A DNA stretch of 64,000 nt from Inia geoffrensis (lineage: Eukaryota > Chordata > Mammalia > Artiodactyla > Iniidae). Numbering within the stretch: position 1 is the first letter of the stretch; every line of letters begins with the position of its first letter. The notes beneath the pieces are model-generated. The model saw only the letters and a program-made list of their open reading frames with translations. It had not been told where the DNA came from and did not search any database. The stretch covers positions 45,459,396 to 45,523,395 of the forward strand of contig CM070906.1 of NCBI GenBank assembly GCA_036417435.1. Reading direction: 5' to 3'. This document shows, piece by piece, positions 44,958 to 55,633 of the stretch. The position numbers and the translations under genes were made by a program.

Positions 44958-47900
44958 ACAAGTTTCATAGAACAATACATTCCCATAAACTTTATTTTCC
45001 GTAAAAATGCTGAATTTACAAGAAGATATTGTGAGGATAAAGAGAATGTCCCTGTGAGGTACAAATTTCCCCCAAACTCTTCTCTATCACATAACTGCTT
45101 CAACTAGGCAAATAATAATTTTCTGTATCACAAAAGGGTTTTGAGAAGTATACTTATCCAAGTCCTCTAAAGATCAGAGTACAGCAGAACTATTTTCATC
45201 TGAGTATCTTTATTGTTCATGCAATGTACTTTCTGGTCAAACAGAATACTTGAGCTTTTCTCCTTAGAATATGTACTGAATTCTAAAACTGTGCTCCTCA
45301 TTACACCAATGATGATCTGACTACTTTTAATTATGAAAAAAAGGACGCTTTTGTGTGTGACCATAATTTACTTAACTTAGCTAGCAGCCTTATAATGACC
45401 AATTATAGAATCATCAACTTTCACAATACCATTTAGCAACAAAATCAATACCCTCTATATAAATGATTTTTTTCATTTCTTCTGTTTTTTTTAAATTCCC
45501 AAAGAATAAACTTCAAAAATTTGTGTATATTCCCTTTGACACTTACGTTCAAGTTAACAGATATGGCTTGAGGCCAATTAAGGCCACCTAGAAGCATTAA
45601 CATTTGGACATGTATGGTAGAACTTCTTAGCATAACCCCCTACATGCACTACGTGCTCAGAAAATCTTTGAGAGAAGTAAAAGAAAGGGGTTTGTTTTTT
45701 ATATATATAGATTAAAGTAATGTATAATAAATGATTCTAGAAATGAATCCTTTTAGAAAATTGGTTTAATTTTTTTTTGGTTATGTTTTCTTCATACAAT
45801 GTGCTAGTACCAGGATGTTAAATAGAACAGGTTTTACAGAAAAATTCACTTGATTTATCTATACATGTTCCCCCTCCCAAACAGAAGAGATAGAATATAT
45901 GTATTTTGATTTCTGGGACTATTTTATTTTAGGACCAGCTAAAAGAGAAATCACATAAAATTCTAATTATTACTAAGGTTGAATCTAATTATTACTAAGG
46001 TTTGTAGATGCAGATTTTCTCAGCATTAAAGAATTGAGTTCAGGTGCGTATCTGCACTTCCAAAGCCCCAGAGAGAATCGGTTTACAAAAAAAACCCCTC
46101 AAGATAACATTCTCTCCTAGTTCTTAGGGCTAGAAATTATAAGTATGTATATATTTGATTTTATCAAAATTTCTTAAAATTTAGAAGACCTCTGATTCTT
46201 ATTCTATTTCAAATGTCTCTTTAACCCCTTCCTCTCCCATCCACACCCTAAGAAATGATAAAATTCTAGATTTTCTCTAGAAAGGGAAGTATTTTGTCAC
46301 CAAAAAAAAAAAAAAAAGGTAATCAAATCTTGGAAAAGTAATAAATTCTTGGATACAAAAATGTTTAAAATTAAGAATTAATGCAAAAAATTTAGCATAA
46401 TGCCTGATATGTAGTTGACTCAATATTTTCCTTCTCTTCTCATGAGTCTTTTAAAGATATTCTACAGTAATACATGGAGCTAGAATTTTGTATCTGTGTT
46501 AACAGATAATTTTTTAAGAAATCAACAAATGTTAAAATCACCCAAGGATGCCTTAGAAAATGTAAATCATATTTTTTGCACATCTCAAAGCATTTGGTAG
46601 AATCACTCTTTAACCTCTTAATGCCAAAAGAGCATTATCATAGAATCATTGTACTGGGAATAAAGAGGATGCATGAATGGGAAAACATATCACTAATGGC
46701 ACAACTGAGTATAAATGTATAAACAGTGATTGCCATAATGAACATTTGCCTAAGACAATCAGATAAACACCCACAACCTACAAAATGTGCTCTTCTATCT
46801 CCAAACTGTTGGATGCAGGCTTTCAAATTTCCTATTATCTTTAAAATCAGATATATACTATGCAATCTTCTCTGCATAGCATTTGACAGGTATCCACCTA
46901 ACTCCCTCAAGCCAGAGAACATTGCCTGACAACACAGAATTCTGAAACACTAGTGTGTATTTAGAAAACAAATGCTTAACCCACCACTATGGAAGCCAAA
47001 ACTATGGAAACAACTTACTCTATTGTACATTCCCACAAGTTTGTAGATTTGACTTTATATCACATGGCAACAAAATTCACGCTGTTCTTCCCAAAATAAA
47101 TACAGTTAGAATTCTTAATCAGCATTTTTGAAAGCCTAAAACTAGCTTACATATTTAAAGATGCAGACATCCTAAAGTTACCATAAGCTAAACTGCATAA
47201 GTCTTGTCCAGGGACTCTAGCTTTTGCTACATGCAGAACCAATAAGGATCTGCTAATGCTGTTATCAAATGCAGTCCTATCAGCACTAAACACTTGGCTT
47301 GGCGTTTTGATAGTAACGTCTTAAAGGAAGTAGACAAGATGGGATTTTCCTTTATATAGTAATAAATAATAAAGAAGAAGCTTCTCTTATTGGGTTAGCA
47401 GCTAAGAAAACTACATGAAGTTTGTGACCTAAGAAACATAAGAGATGGCATCCATGATAAATTCTCACACTGGGAAATAAACACACTAAATAGCTGTTTC
47501 TGAATTTGTGCTGTAATTCCAGCTGAAGGGCTGTTCATTCCTGTGACTATTTCACAAGTGATATTTACAGGCCCTGCAATGTTAATACAGAAAGACTCAC
47601 CAGCAGTGTATTCTACTTAAACTCTAGGTTATTCCAAAAAGGAAATTGTTAAGCAAAGCCTAATTCACAACTCACAGAATAAAATAGTAAAACTTCCCTC
47701 CCTCCCTCAGACAAGGAGCACTAAGCAGATATGGTGGTAGAAATGGGACTAAAGGAAGAAGAAAACTGTGGCTATCTCTTGGCCACAGCAAACCTGTCTT
47801 CTTTCACCAGCCTGCTTTCCTGCATTTTGCTTAGCCTTTTACTGTGCCTTTCTAACGTATGGCTTTTCTTGCTTCTTGCTAAAATTTAAAAAGGAGGAAA

Positions 47901-48029
47901 AAGTGTTGTCTGCTGATTTTTAAATCTTTCTCTCACTGATATGTTTTAAAAAAGAAAAAAAGCTGATCACTCATCAAGAGTTGGCAGAAGTTTTTCTGCT
48001 TTTACAACTACTGTACCTTCCAGCAGTTT
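44958..48029. other. Long unique stretch, no gene recognised
   Basis: About 3.1 kb with little repeat content. A 22-bp period duplication at 45,962-46,002 and an A run at 46,302-46,318 are the only repeats seen. Frames up to 94 codons (46,638-46,922, minus) have no domain. The part at about 47,480-47,600 is of mixed composition and may be conserved non-coding sequence. Confidence 0.4.
45962..46002. repeat. 22-bp period tandem duplication
   Basis: TCTAATTATTACTAAGGTT occurs at 45,962-45,980 and again, identical, at 45,984-46,002, separated by GAA. Confidence 0.92.
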
Positions 48030-48150
48030 AGTGAGTAGGTGTCCCTATAAGCATCATAACAGATAAGGAAACAAGTCCAGAGAGGCTAAAAGATTTGTCC
48101 AAGACACATGACGAGTACAAGGCAAAGGCATGTTTCCATTCACATTTTCT
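48030..48150 (-). repeat. MIR-like fragment, antisense
   Basis: ATAAGGAAACAAGTCCAGAG, then AGGCTAAAAGATTTGTCCAA, then GACACATGACGAGTACAAGG follow MIR reverse order. Weak at both ends. Confidence 0.6.
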
Positions 48151-48329
48151 GAAATCATACCTCATATTCCTTCCACACCACTAGCCTCTCCTCTCAAAAG
48201 AATGGTACTACACAAACACGAGCAGTCAGTGTGGTTTTTCTAGTGACCAAAACTCCTAAAGAAACCAAAATTTGCAAAGCTACCCCTGCTTACTTTATCT
48301 AAAGTACCTCCCTCCCATCCCCACTGTTC

Positions 48330-48540
48330 TCAGTCTCAAAGCTTTACTTCCTTCTTGCCACTTACCACAATGTATAATCCTTTTTCTGGTCATTTGCTTG
48401 TCTATCTTTATACATTAGATCATAATCTCTCTGAGGGTGGGACAAGGTCTTGTTCATTGCACTCATTACGTTTAGTTTCTAGTGCAATGCCCAGGACATA
48501 GTGGAGTTGTAATAAATGTTTGTTAAATGTGTGGATAGTT
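48330..48540 (+). repeat. L2 LINE 3' end
   Basis: TTATACATTAGATCATAATC, then TCTGAGGGTGGGACAAGGTC, then GCAATGCCCAGGACATAGTG, then TAATAAATGTTTGTTAAATG: the terminal L2 motif with the last ~200 bp intact in order. Confidence 0.85.
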
Positions 48541-48659
48541 AAAATTTCTTCCTAATTTACACAGAAAAATCAAGCAGCGTTCTTTATGATATTATTTAGA
48601 ATCAAATCCTCCAAGTGCAAGAATTATTCAGTATGAATAAAAATCATGGATTTTAGAAC

Positions 48660-48790
48660 CATAAAGAGCTTGAGAACACCACTTAATTTAACCACTTTGT
48701 GTAACTGATGAAGCACTAAATCCCAAAGAGGTTACTCAGCTTACCCAGTCACACCCTTAGCCACAGATCTGGGACTAGAACTGAGCGAGA
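48660..48790 (-). repeat. MIR-like fragment, antisense
   Basis: AACTGATGAAGCACTAAATC, then CAAAGAGGTTACTCAGCTTA, then CCCAGTCACACCC, then GATCTGGGACTAGAACTGAG fit a diverged MIR in reverse order. Confidence 0.6.
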
Positions 48791-50966
48791 GTTTATCACC
48801 TTTATTCATTTACATGTACCTTGCATTACTGAAGAAAGGGTCTAGGGAAATTGACTAATAATGTTCAAAAAAGGCAGAAGTTAGTACCCTGAAACAAAGT
48901 TCAATAGCAATTTTTCTTGTCGCTGGAAACATTTGATTCAGCTTCCAAATAATAGTAATTTACATAAGAAAATATGGTACATTGCTGATGAAAACATGCA
49001 TTTTGCCTCATAACTTACTATACTGTGTTTCAGGATAAAAGACATATGTTAACATGATTTAGTCCCTTCCTCACACACACACACAAAAATCCAGCATTTT
49101 TGAAATAAAATCATTTGGAAAAGTAGAAGAGTATATCAAATAAAGCCACAGATAGGGTCTTTATACAACTTTCCAATTGCTGCATCAACTCAGAGAAAAT
49201 ACCCTCTAAAATAAATGAAAATAAATAAATAAATGCATAAATTTTTAAAAGTGTCTTCTGACTAACCTATTAAATACCATCTTGGGTACTTACAAATAAC
49301 ATTTTCATCTTGCGATGCAAGCTGCTTATAAATATATACCAAGGATTATTAATATTAATTTTATACTAGTGTGTAACAAAAGGAAAGAAAAAATGTCCGT
49401 ACTGAAATTATCTGTAATTCACACCACAGCAAGTAGTTATTACAGCCCATATGGAGTGAAGATCACCCACTGCTGAAAGTTCCATGAGAATGTGACAAGG
49501 TGACATACTGGAGTTAAGTGTTGTATGCTGGGTGGCAGCTGATTTCATAGAGGTGCAGAACTCTATATGAAAAGGATGTACAGAAGCCACCATGCCGACA
49601 GGGGTGAAAACTGAGGAATCAAACAAATGTTGCTGATTCAAAGTTGTTCTCCTACAATAACAACCAGCACCAAATGAGTTGCCATGGTGGAGAGCAAGCT
49701 GTGCTCTGAGACTAATTGCTGAACTTGTTAGAGTGTGCAAGAAGGTGTTTATTTGTTTTAAATGTGTTTGGTGCCAAGACATCCCCGGGATCTGGAGCTG
49801 AAGTGGAAACAGAATGACAGTGTTTAGAAAACTACACACAAAAACAAAAGAGAAAGAGAATTTCTTTTCTGAAAGTGACTTGAGCGTTGTATCCTGTGTG
49901 ATTAATTCTTAAGTCTCCTTCACATCAACCCATGGGAGCCCATGCTGGAATGGTGTGTATAAAGTCTGGGATGCTTTGAGGTTGTTATTTTATTTAGATG
50001 GTGAATTATTCAAAGAAGGGAAGATCAGTCTAAGAGCTACCAAATAAAAGGGAATGAACTCAGGAAAACGAAGGAAGTGAAGTACAAAATGTGGGTGTTC
50101 AAACAGTTCCACCTGAATGACAAAGTTTAGGATACGTAATATGGGGAATTTGCCACACTGTATCTTTCCAGCTTCAGAAATAATAACTAGATTTTGACTG
50201 ACATTTTTAAAGGTTTAATGATGGAAATACTTCTACTGAACAACCTTGTTTTTCTTCTCTCATACTTCATAGGCCTCCAGAGTCTTCCTTTGGACAGAAA
50301 TTTGCTACTCCAAATCTAAGCCCAAAATACTTACGGAATATGATTGAAAAGTATGTTAATGCCTCCAATCAGTGAACATGGTAAATATTAAAACCAGTTA
50401 TTGCTACTCATTAGTTTTCTTTTGACATAAAGATATTTGAGCACTAATAAACTCATCAAGGACAAATTTAATACGCTTATATTTTTCATGTTATGTGGAT
50501 TGCTATTTAAAATTGAGGAATATGAATAATATTCATTATGCATCATGCATAATTTTTGAAACACCTATTTTACATAAACTGTATTACCAAATATATATAT
50601 ATATATATATATATCAAGCTAATTCAATTTTTTTAAGTTCCCTTTATATAACCTCAAAAATGTATACGAAAAAATTTTTGCTTGGTTCAATTCTCTCTAT
50701 TTCTCTGTGTATCTCTCTTTCTTCCACTTTCTTTCTCAGGTATTTGAAAATTTCTCAAAAAGGAGGAAGTGGTAACTTTCATTTCCCACCACAAGAACAA
50801 TAATGCAAATCTATACCTACCATAGATAAAAAATTCATTTCAATGTCGTTTACTTTCTATATTTTACTGCTTCCTGCCACATATAATGTGACTGGTTCAT
50901 TAATGTGTAGTGGAAAACATATGTCAAATTGAGATTCATGCAAATCATCAATCCTACACAAAAAGC
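48791..50966. other. Unique sequence upstream of the full-length L1
   Basis: Contains an (AAAT)n patch at 49,208-49,242 and a (TA)n tract at 50,590-50,614. The minus-strand frame at 49,408-49,839 (143 codons) is the longest frame here outside repeats, but it shows no domain or signal. Confidence 0.45.
50590..50614. repeat. (TA)n microsatellite
   Basis: Twelve uninterrupted TA units, likely variable in length between individuals. Confidence 0.93.
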
Positions 50967-50986
50967 AAATTTCAGAGGGTGCTGGG

Positions 50987-50996
50987 AAGATGGCGG
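50987..50996 (+). promoter_or_regulatory. YY1-type site at the L1 start
   Basis: AAGATGGCGG about 12 bases from the 5' end. In human L1 a YY1 site at this place sets the transcription start. By analogy this would be the start region of the RNA polymerase II promoter. The later L1 at 61,557 has the matching AAGATGGCAG. Confidence 0.65.
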
Positions 50997-51229
50997 AAGA
51001 GTAAGACGCGGAGATCACCTTTCTCCCCACAGATACACCAGAAATACATCTACACGCGGAACAACTCTTACAGAACACCTACTGAAGGCTGGCAAAAGAC
51101 CTCAGACCTCCCAAAAGGCAAGAAACTCCCCACGTACCTGGGTAGGGCAAAAGAAAAAAAGAAAAAACAGAGACAAAAGAATAGGGACGGCACCTGCACC
51201 AGTGGGAGGGAGCTGTGAAGGAGGAAAAG

Positions 51230-52115
51230 TCTCCACACACTAGGAAGCCCCTTCGCAGGAGGAGACTGCGGGAGGCGGAGAGGGGAGCTTCGGAGCCACG
51301 GAGGAGAGCACAGCAACAGGGGTGCGGAGGAGAAAGCAGAGACATTCCCGCATAGAGGATCGGTGCCGACCGGCACTCACCAGCCCGAGAGGCTTGTCGG
51401 CTCACCCGCTGGGGTGGGCGGGGCTGCGAGCTGAGGCTCGGGTTTCGGTTTCAGACGGAGCGCAGGGAAAGGACTGGGGTTGGCGGCTTGAACATAGCCT
51501 GAAGAGGGTAGTGCACCACGGCTAGCCGGGAGGGAGTCGGGGAAAAGTCTGCACCTGCCGAAGGGGCAAGAGACTTTTCCTTCCCTCTTTGTTTCCTGAT
51601 GCGCGAGGAGAGGGGTTTAAGAGCGCTGCTTAAAGGAACTCGAGACACCGGCGCGAGCCGCGGCTAAAAGCGCGATCCCCAGAGACGGGCGCGAGCCGCA
51701 GCTAAAAGCACAGACCTCAGAGGCAGGCGCGAGCCGCGGCTAAAAGCGCAGACCCCAGAGACGGCCGGGAGAGGCTAAGGCTGCTGCTGCCGCCACCAAG
51801 GGGCCTGTGTACCAGCACAGGTCAATATCCACACCCCTCTTCCGGGGAGCCTGTGCAGCCCGCCACTGCCAGGTTACCGGGATCCAGTGACATCTGCCCA
51901 AGGAGAACACACGGCGGGCCTGAGGCTGGTGCAACGTCACGCCGGCCTCTGCCGCCGCAGGCCCGCCCCACACGCCGTGCCCCTCTCTCCCCTCGGCCTG
52001 AGTGCGCCAGAGCCCCCGAATCAGAGGCTCCTTTAATCCTGTCTGAGCAAAAAACAGATGCCCTCCAGCGACCTACACGCAGAGGCAGGGCCAAATCCAA
52101 AGCTGAGCCCCTGGG
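51230..52115 (+). promoter_or_regulatory. CpG-rich L1 5' UTR promoter region
   Basis: The only extended CpG-dense stretch in the window, with many GCGCGAGCCG and CGGGAG-type segments. In L1 the 5' UTR holds the internal promoter and is normally silenced by DNA methylation. The retained CpGs suggest the insertion is not very old. Confidence 0.75.
51644..51760 (+). repeat. Three ~39-bp GC-rich tandem monomers in the L1 5' UTR
   Basis: Copies at 51,644-51,683, 51,684-51,722 and 51,723-51,760. Each carries GGCGCGAGCCG, then GCTAAAAGC, then a C-rich end with CAGA. Copy 2 has GCAGCTAAAAGCACAG where copies 1 and 3 have CGGCTAAAAGCGC. Tandem promoter monomers are known from L1 families of other mammals such as mouse. 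Confidence 0.88.
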
Positions 52116-52224
52116 AGCTGTGAGAACAAAGAAGAGAAAGGGAAATCTCTCCCAGCAACCTCAGAAACAGCGGATTAAAGCTGCACAATCAACTTCATGT
52201 ACCCTGCATCTGTGGAATACATGA

Positions 52225-52760
52225 ACAGTGAATCATCCGAAATTGAGGTGGTGGACTTCGAATGCAAGATCTATGACTTGTTCCGCTTTTTCCTCTTTTT
52301 GTGAATGTGTACGTGTATGCTTCTGTTTGAGATCTTGTCTGTATAGCTTTGCTCCCACCATTTGTCCTAGGGTTCTATCCGTCCATTATTTTTTCTTTTT
52401 TTTCTAATATTTTTCTTAATAATTAATTTTAATAATTCAATTATACTTTACCTTCCTTCTTTCTTTCCTTCCTTCCTTCCCTCCTTTAGACAACGAATCA
52501 TCCCAAATTGAGGAGATGGTCTTTGAAAGCAAGATTTATGATTTTTTCCCCTTTACCTCTTTTCGTGAGGGTGTATGTGTAAGCTTCAGTGTAAGATTCT
52601 GTCTGTATAGCGTGGCTTCCACCATTTGTCCTAAGGTTCTATCCGTCCCCCCCTTTTTTTTTCCCTAAATAATTATGTTTTAATTCAATAACTTTATTAT
52701 ACTTTACTTCATTCTATTTTACTGTATCTACTTTCTGTCTTTTTTCCTTCCTTCCCTCCT
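52225..52760 (+). repeat. ~265-bp tandem duplication within the L1 5' UTR
   Basis: Two diverged copies: one starts with AATCATCCGAAATTGAGG at 52,231, the other with AATCATCCCAAATTGAGG at 52,496. Both continue with a GCAAGAT...TATGA segment, a TCTGTCTGTATAGC or TTGTCTGTATAGC segment, ACCATTTGTCCTA and GGTTCTATCCGTCC, and then pass into AT-rich and pyrimidine-rich tails. Confidence 0.9.
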
Positions 52761-52920
52761 TCCTTCCTCCCTCCCTCCTTTCTTTTTCTTGCCTTCTTTC
52801 CTTTTCTTCTTTCTTTCTTCCTTCCTTCCCTCCTTCCTTCCTACCTCCCTTCCTTCCTTCCTTCCGTCCTTTCCTTCTCTCTTTCTTTCTTCCTACTTCT
52901 ACTAATTCTACTTTCTCTCC
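52440..52920 (+). repeat. Pyrimidine-rich (TTCC)n tracts in the L1 5' UTR
   Basis: CTTCCTTCC-type runs at about 52,450-52,487 and about 52,738-52,915, each at the end of one copy of the 265-bp duplication. The second copy has a much longer tract. Confidence 0.88.
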
Positions 52921-53430
52921 CTTTTAATCTGAGCCGTGTGGATGAAAGGCTCTTGCTGCTCCAGCCAGGAATCAGGACTCTGCCTCTGAGGTGGGAGAGC
53001 CAACTCAGGACACTGGTCCACAAGAGACTTCCCAGCTCCACATAATATCAAACGGCGAAAATCTCCCAGGGACCTCCATCTTAACACCAGCACCCAGCTT
53101 CACTCAACGACCAGCAAGCTACAGTGCTGGACAACCTATGCCAAACAACTAGCAAAACAGGAACACAACCCCACCCATTAGCAGAGAGGCTGCCTAAAAT
53201 CATAATCAGTCCACAGACACCCCAAAACACAACACCAGACATGGACCTGCCCATTAGAGAGACAAGATCCAGCCTCATCCACCACAACACAGGCACTAGC
53301 ACCCTCCACCAGGAAGCCTACACAACCCACTAGACCAACCTTAGCCACTGGAGACAAACATCAAAAACAACAAGAACTACGAACCTGCAGCCTGAAAAAT
53401 GGAGACCCCAAACACAGTAAGATAAGCAAA

Positions 53431-54308
53431 ATGAGAAGACAGAAAAACACACAGCAGATGAAGGAATAAGATGAAAATGCACCAGACATAACAAATGAAG
53501 AGGTAATAGGCAGTCTACCTGAAAAAGAATTCAGAATAATGAGAGTAATGATGACCCAAAATCTTGGAAATAGAATGGACAAAATGCAAGAAACAACAAG
53601 GACCTAGAAGAACTAAAGACGAAACAAGCAACGATGAACAACACAATAAATGAAATTAAAAGTACTCTAGATGGGATCAATAGCAGAATAACTGAGACAG
53701 AAGACCGGATAAGTGACCTGGAAGATAAAATAGTGGAGATAACTACTTCAGAGAAGAATAAAGAAAAAAGAATAAAAAGAACTGAGGACAGTCTCAGAGA
53801 CCTCTGGGACAACATTAAACGCACCAACATTCGAATTATAGGGGTTCCAGAAGAAGAAGAGAAAAAGAAAGGGACTGAGAAAGTATTTAAAGAGATTATA
53901 GTTGAAAACTTCCCTAATATGGGAAAGGAAATAGTTAACCAAGTCCAGGAAGCAGAGAGAGTCCCATACAGGATAAACCCAAGGAGAAATACGCCAAGAC
54001 ACATATTAATCAAACTGTCAAAAATTAAATACAAAGAAAGCATACAAAGGGAAAAACAAATAACACACAAGGGAATCCCCATAAGGCTAACAGCTGATCT
54101 CTCAGCAGAAACTCTGCCAGCCAGAAGGGAGTGGCAGGACATACTGAAACTGCTGAAGGAGAAAAACCTGCAACCACGATTACTCTACCCAGCAAAGATC
54201 TCATTCAGATTTGATGGAGAAATTAAAACCTTTACAGACAAGCAAAAGCTGAGAGAGTTCGGCACCACCAAACCAGCTTTACAACAACTGCTAAAGGAAC
54301 TTCTCTAG
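53431..54308 (+). pseudogene. L1 ORF1 (RNA-binding chaperone), broken
   Basis: ORF1 protein forms trimers that coat L1 RNA in the cytoplasm. The ancestral start is ATG 53,431. A stop TAA is codon 13 (53,467-53,469) and a deletion of about 4 bases near 53,596 shifts the frame. From 53,634 to the natural stop TAG (54,306-54,308) the frame is open for 224 codons: coiled-coil part (residues 1-60, heptad-like E/K/I pattern), RRM (starting near residue 63, with NIRIIGVPEEEE), and a C-terminal domain with RLTADLSAET and FRFDGEIKTF. Compared with the usual sequence, a small in-frame loss near residues 135-140 removes part of an otherwise conserved segment. The next frame starts 58 bases downstream. 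Confidence 0.93.
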
Positions 54309-54366
54309 ACAAGAAACACAAGAGAAGGAAAAGACCTATAACAACGAACCCAAAACAATTTAGAAA

Positions 54367-55017
54367 ATGGGAATAGGAACATACATATCGATAATTACCT
54401 TAAATGTAAATGGACTAAATGCTCCCACCAAAAGACACAGATTGGCTGAATGGATACAAAAACAAGACCCATATATATGCTGTCTACAAGAGACCCACTT
54501 CAGACCTAGAGACACATACAGACTGAAAGTAACGGGATGGAAAAAGGTATTCCATGCAAATGGAAACCAAAAGAAAGCTGGAGCAGCAATTCTCATATCA
54601 GATAAAACAGACTTTAAAATAAAGACTAATACAAAAGACCAAGAAGGACACTACATAACGATTAAGGGATCGATCCAAGAAGAAGATATAACAATTGTAA
54701 ATATTTATGCAGCTAACACAGGAGCACCTCAATACATAAGGCAAAAACTAACAGCCATAAAAGGGGAAATCGACAGTAATACACTCATAGTAGGGGACTT
54801 CAACACCCCACTTTCACCAATGGACAGATCAACCAAAATGAAAATAAGTAAGGAAACACAAGCTTTAAATGATACATTAAACAAGATGGACTTAATTGAT
54901 ATTTATAAGACACTCCATCCAAAAACAACAGAATACACATTTTTCTCAAGTGCTCATGGAACATTCTCCAGGATAGATGATATCTTGGGTCACAAATCAA
55001 GCCTTGGTAAATTTTAG
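54367..55017 (+). other. ORF2 endonuclease domain fragment (216 codons)
   Basis: An apurinic/apyrimidinic-type endonuclease. Catalytic residues known from human L1 are present where readable: N13 in TLNVNGL, E42 in QETHF, D144 and N146 in VGDFNTPLS, and D204 in SRID. The next residue is D205, where L1 proteins normally have H; the codon is GAT at 54,979-54,981. The final S-D-H trio is encoded at 55,045-55,053, beyond the stop at 55,015, so a product ending there would lack it. Confidence 0.9.
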
Positions 55018-55139
55018 AAAATTGAAATTGTATCAAGGATCTTTTCCGACCACAACGCCATGAGACTAGATATTACAGGAAAAGATATGTAAAAAATACA
55101 AACACATGGAGGCTAAACAATACACTGCTTAATAATGAA

Positions 55140-55532
55140 GTGATCACTGAAGAAATCAAAGAGGAAGTTAAAAAATACCTAGAAACAAATGACAATGGAG
55201 ACACAACGACCCAAAACCTATGGGATGCAGCAAAAGCAGCTCTAAGAGGGAAGTTTATAGCAATACAAGCCCACCTTAAGATGCAGGAAACATCTCAAAT
55301 AAACAACCTAACCTTAGACCTAAAGCAATTAGAGAAAGAACAAAAAAACCCCAAAGTTAGCAGAAGGAAAGAAATCATAAAAATCAGATCAGAAATAAAT
55401 GAAAAAGAAATGAAGGAAATGATAGCAAAGATCAATAAAACTAAAAGCTGGTTCTTTGAGAAGATAAACAAAATAGATAAACCATTAGCCAGACTCATCA
55501 AGAAAAAAAGGGAGAAGACTCAAATCAATTGA
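55140..55532 (+). other. ORF2 linker fragment (between endonuclease and RT)
   Basis: A 130-codon open block in another frame than the endonuclease, typical of the L1 linker: [20 protein letters not shown] near the start, then [20 protein letters not shown] near the end. It ends at a TGA where a sense codon is normal. Confidence 0.88.
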
Positions 55533-55633
55533 ATTAGAAATGAAAAAGGAGAAGTAACAACTGACACTGCAGAAATAAAAAGGATCATGAGAGATTACTA
55601 CAAGCAACTCTAGGCCAATAAAATGGACAAGAA

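Noticed and set aside
53531..54142. 203-codon minus-strand frame
   Set aside because: It is antisense to the well-preserved L1 ORF1 and has the hydrophobic composition expected of a shadow of A-rich coding sequence.
54979..54981. H to D change first read as loss of the catalytic histidine of the L1 endonuclease
   Set aside because: The catalytic histidine of human L1 is in the later S-D-H trio, which is encoded intact at 55,045-55,053. The changed residue only neighbours catalytic D204.
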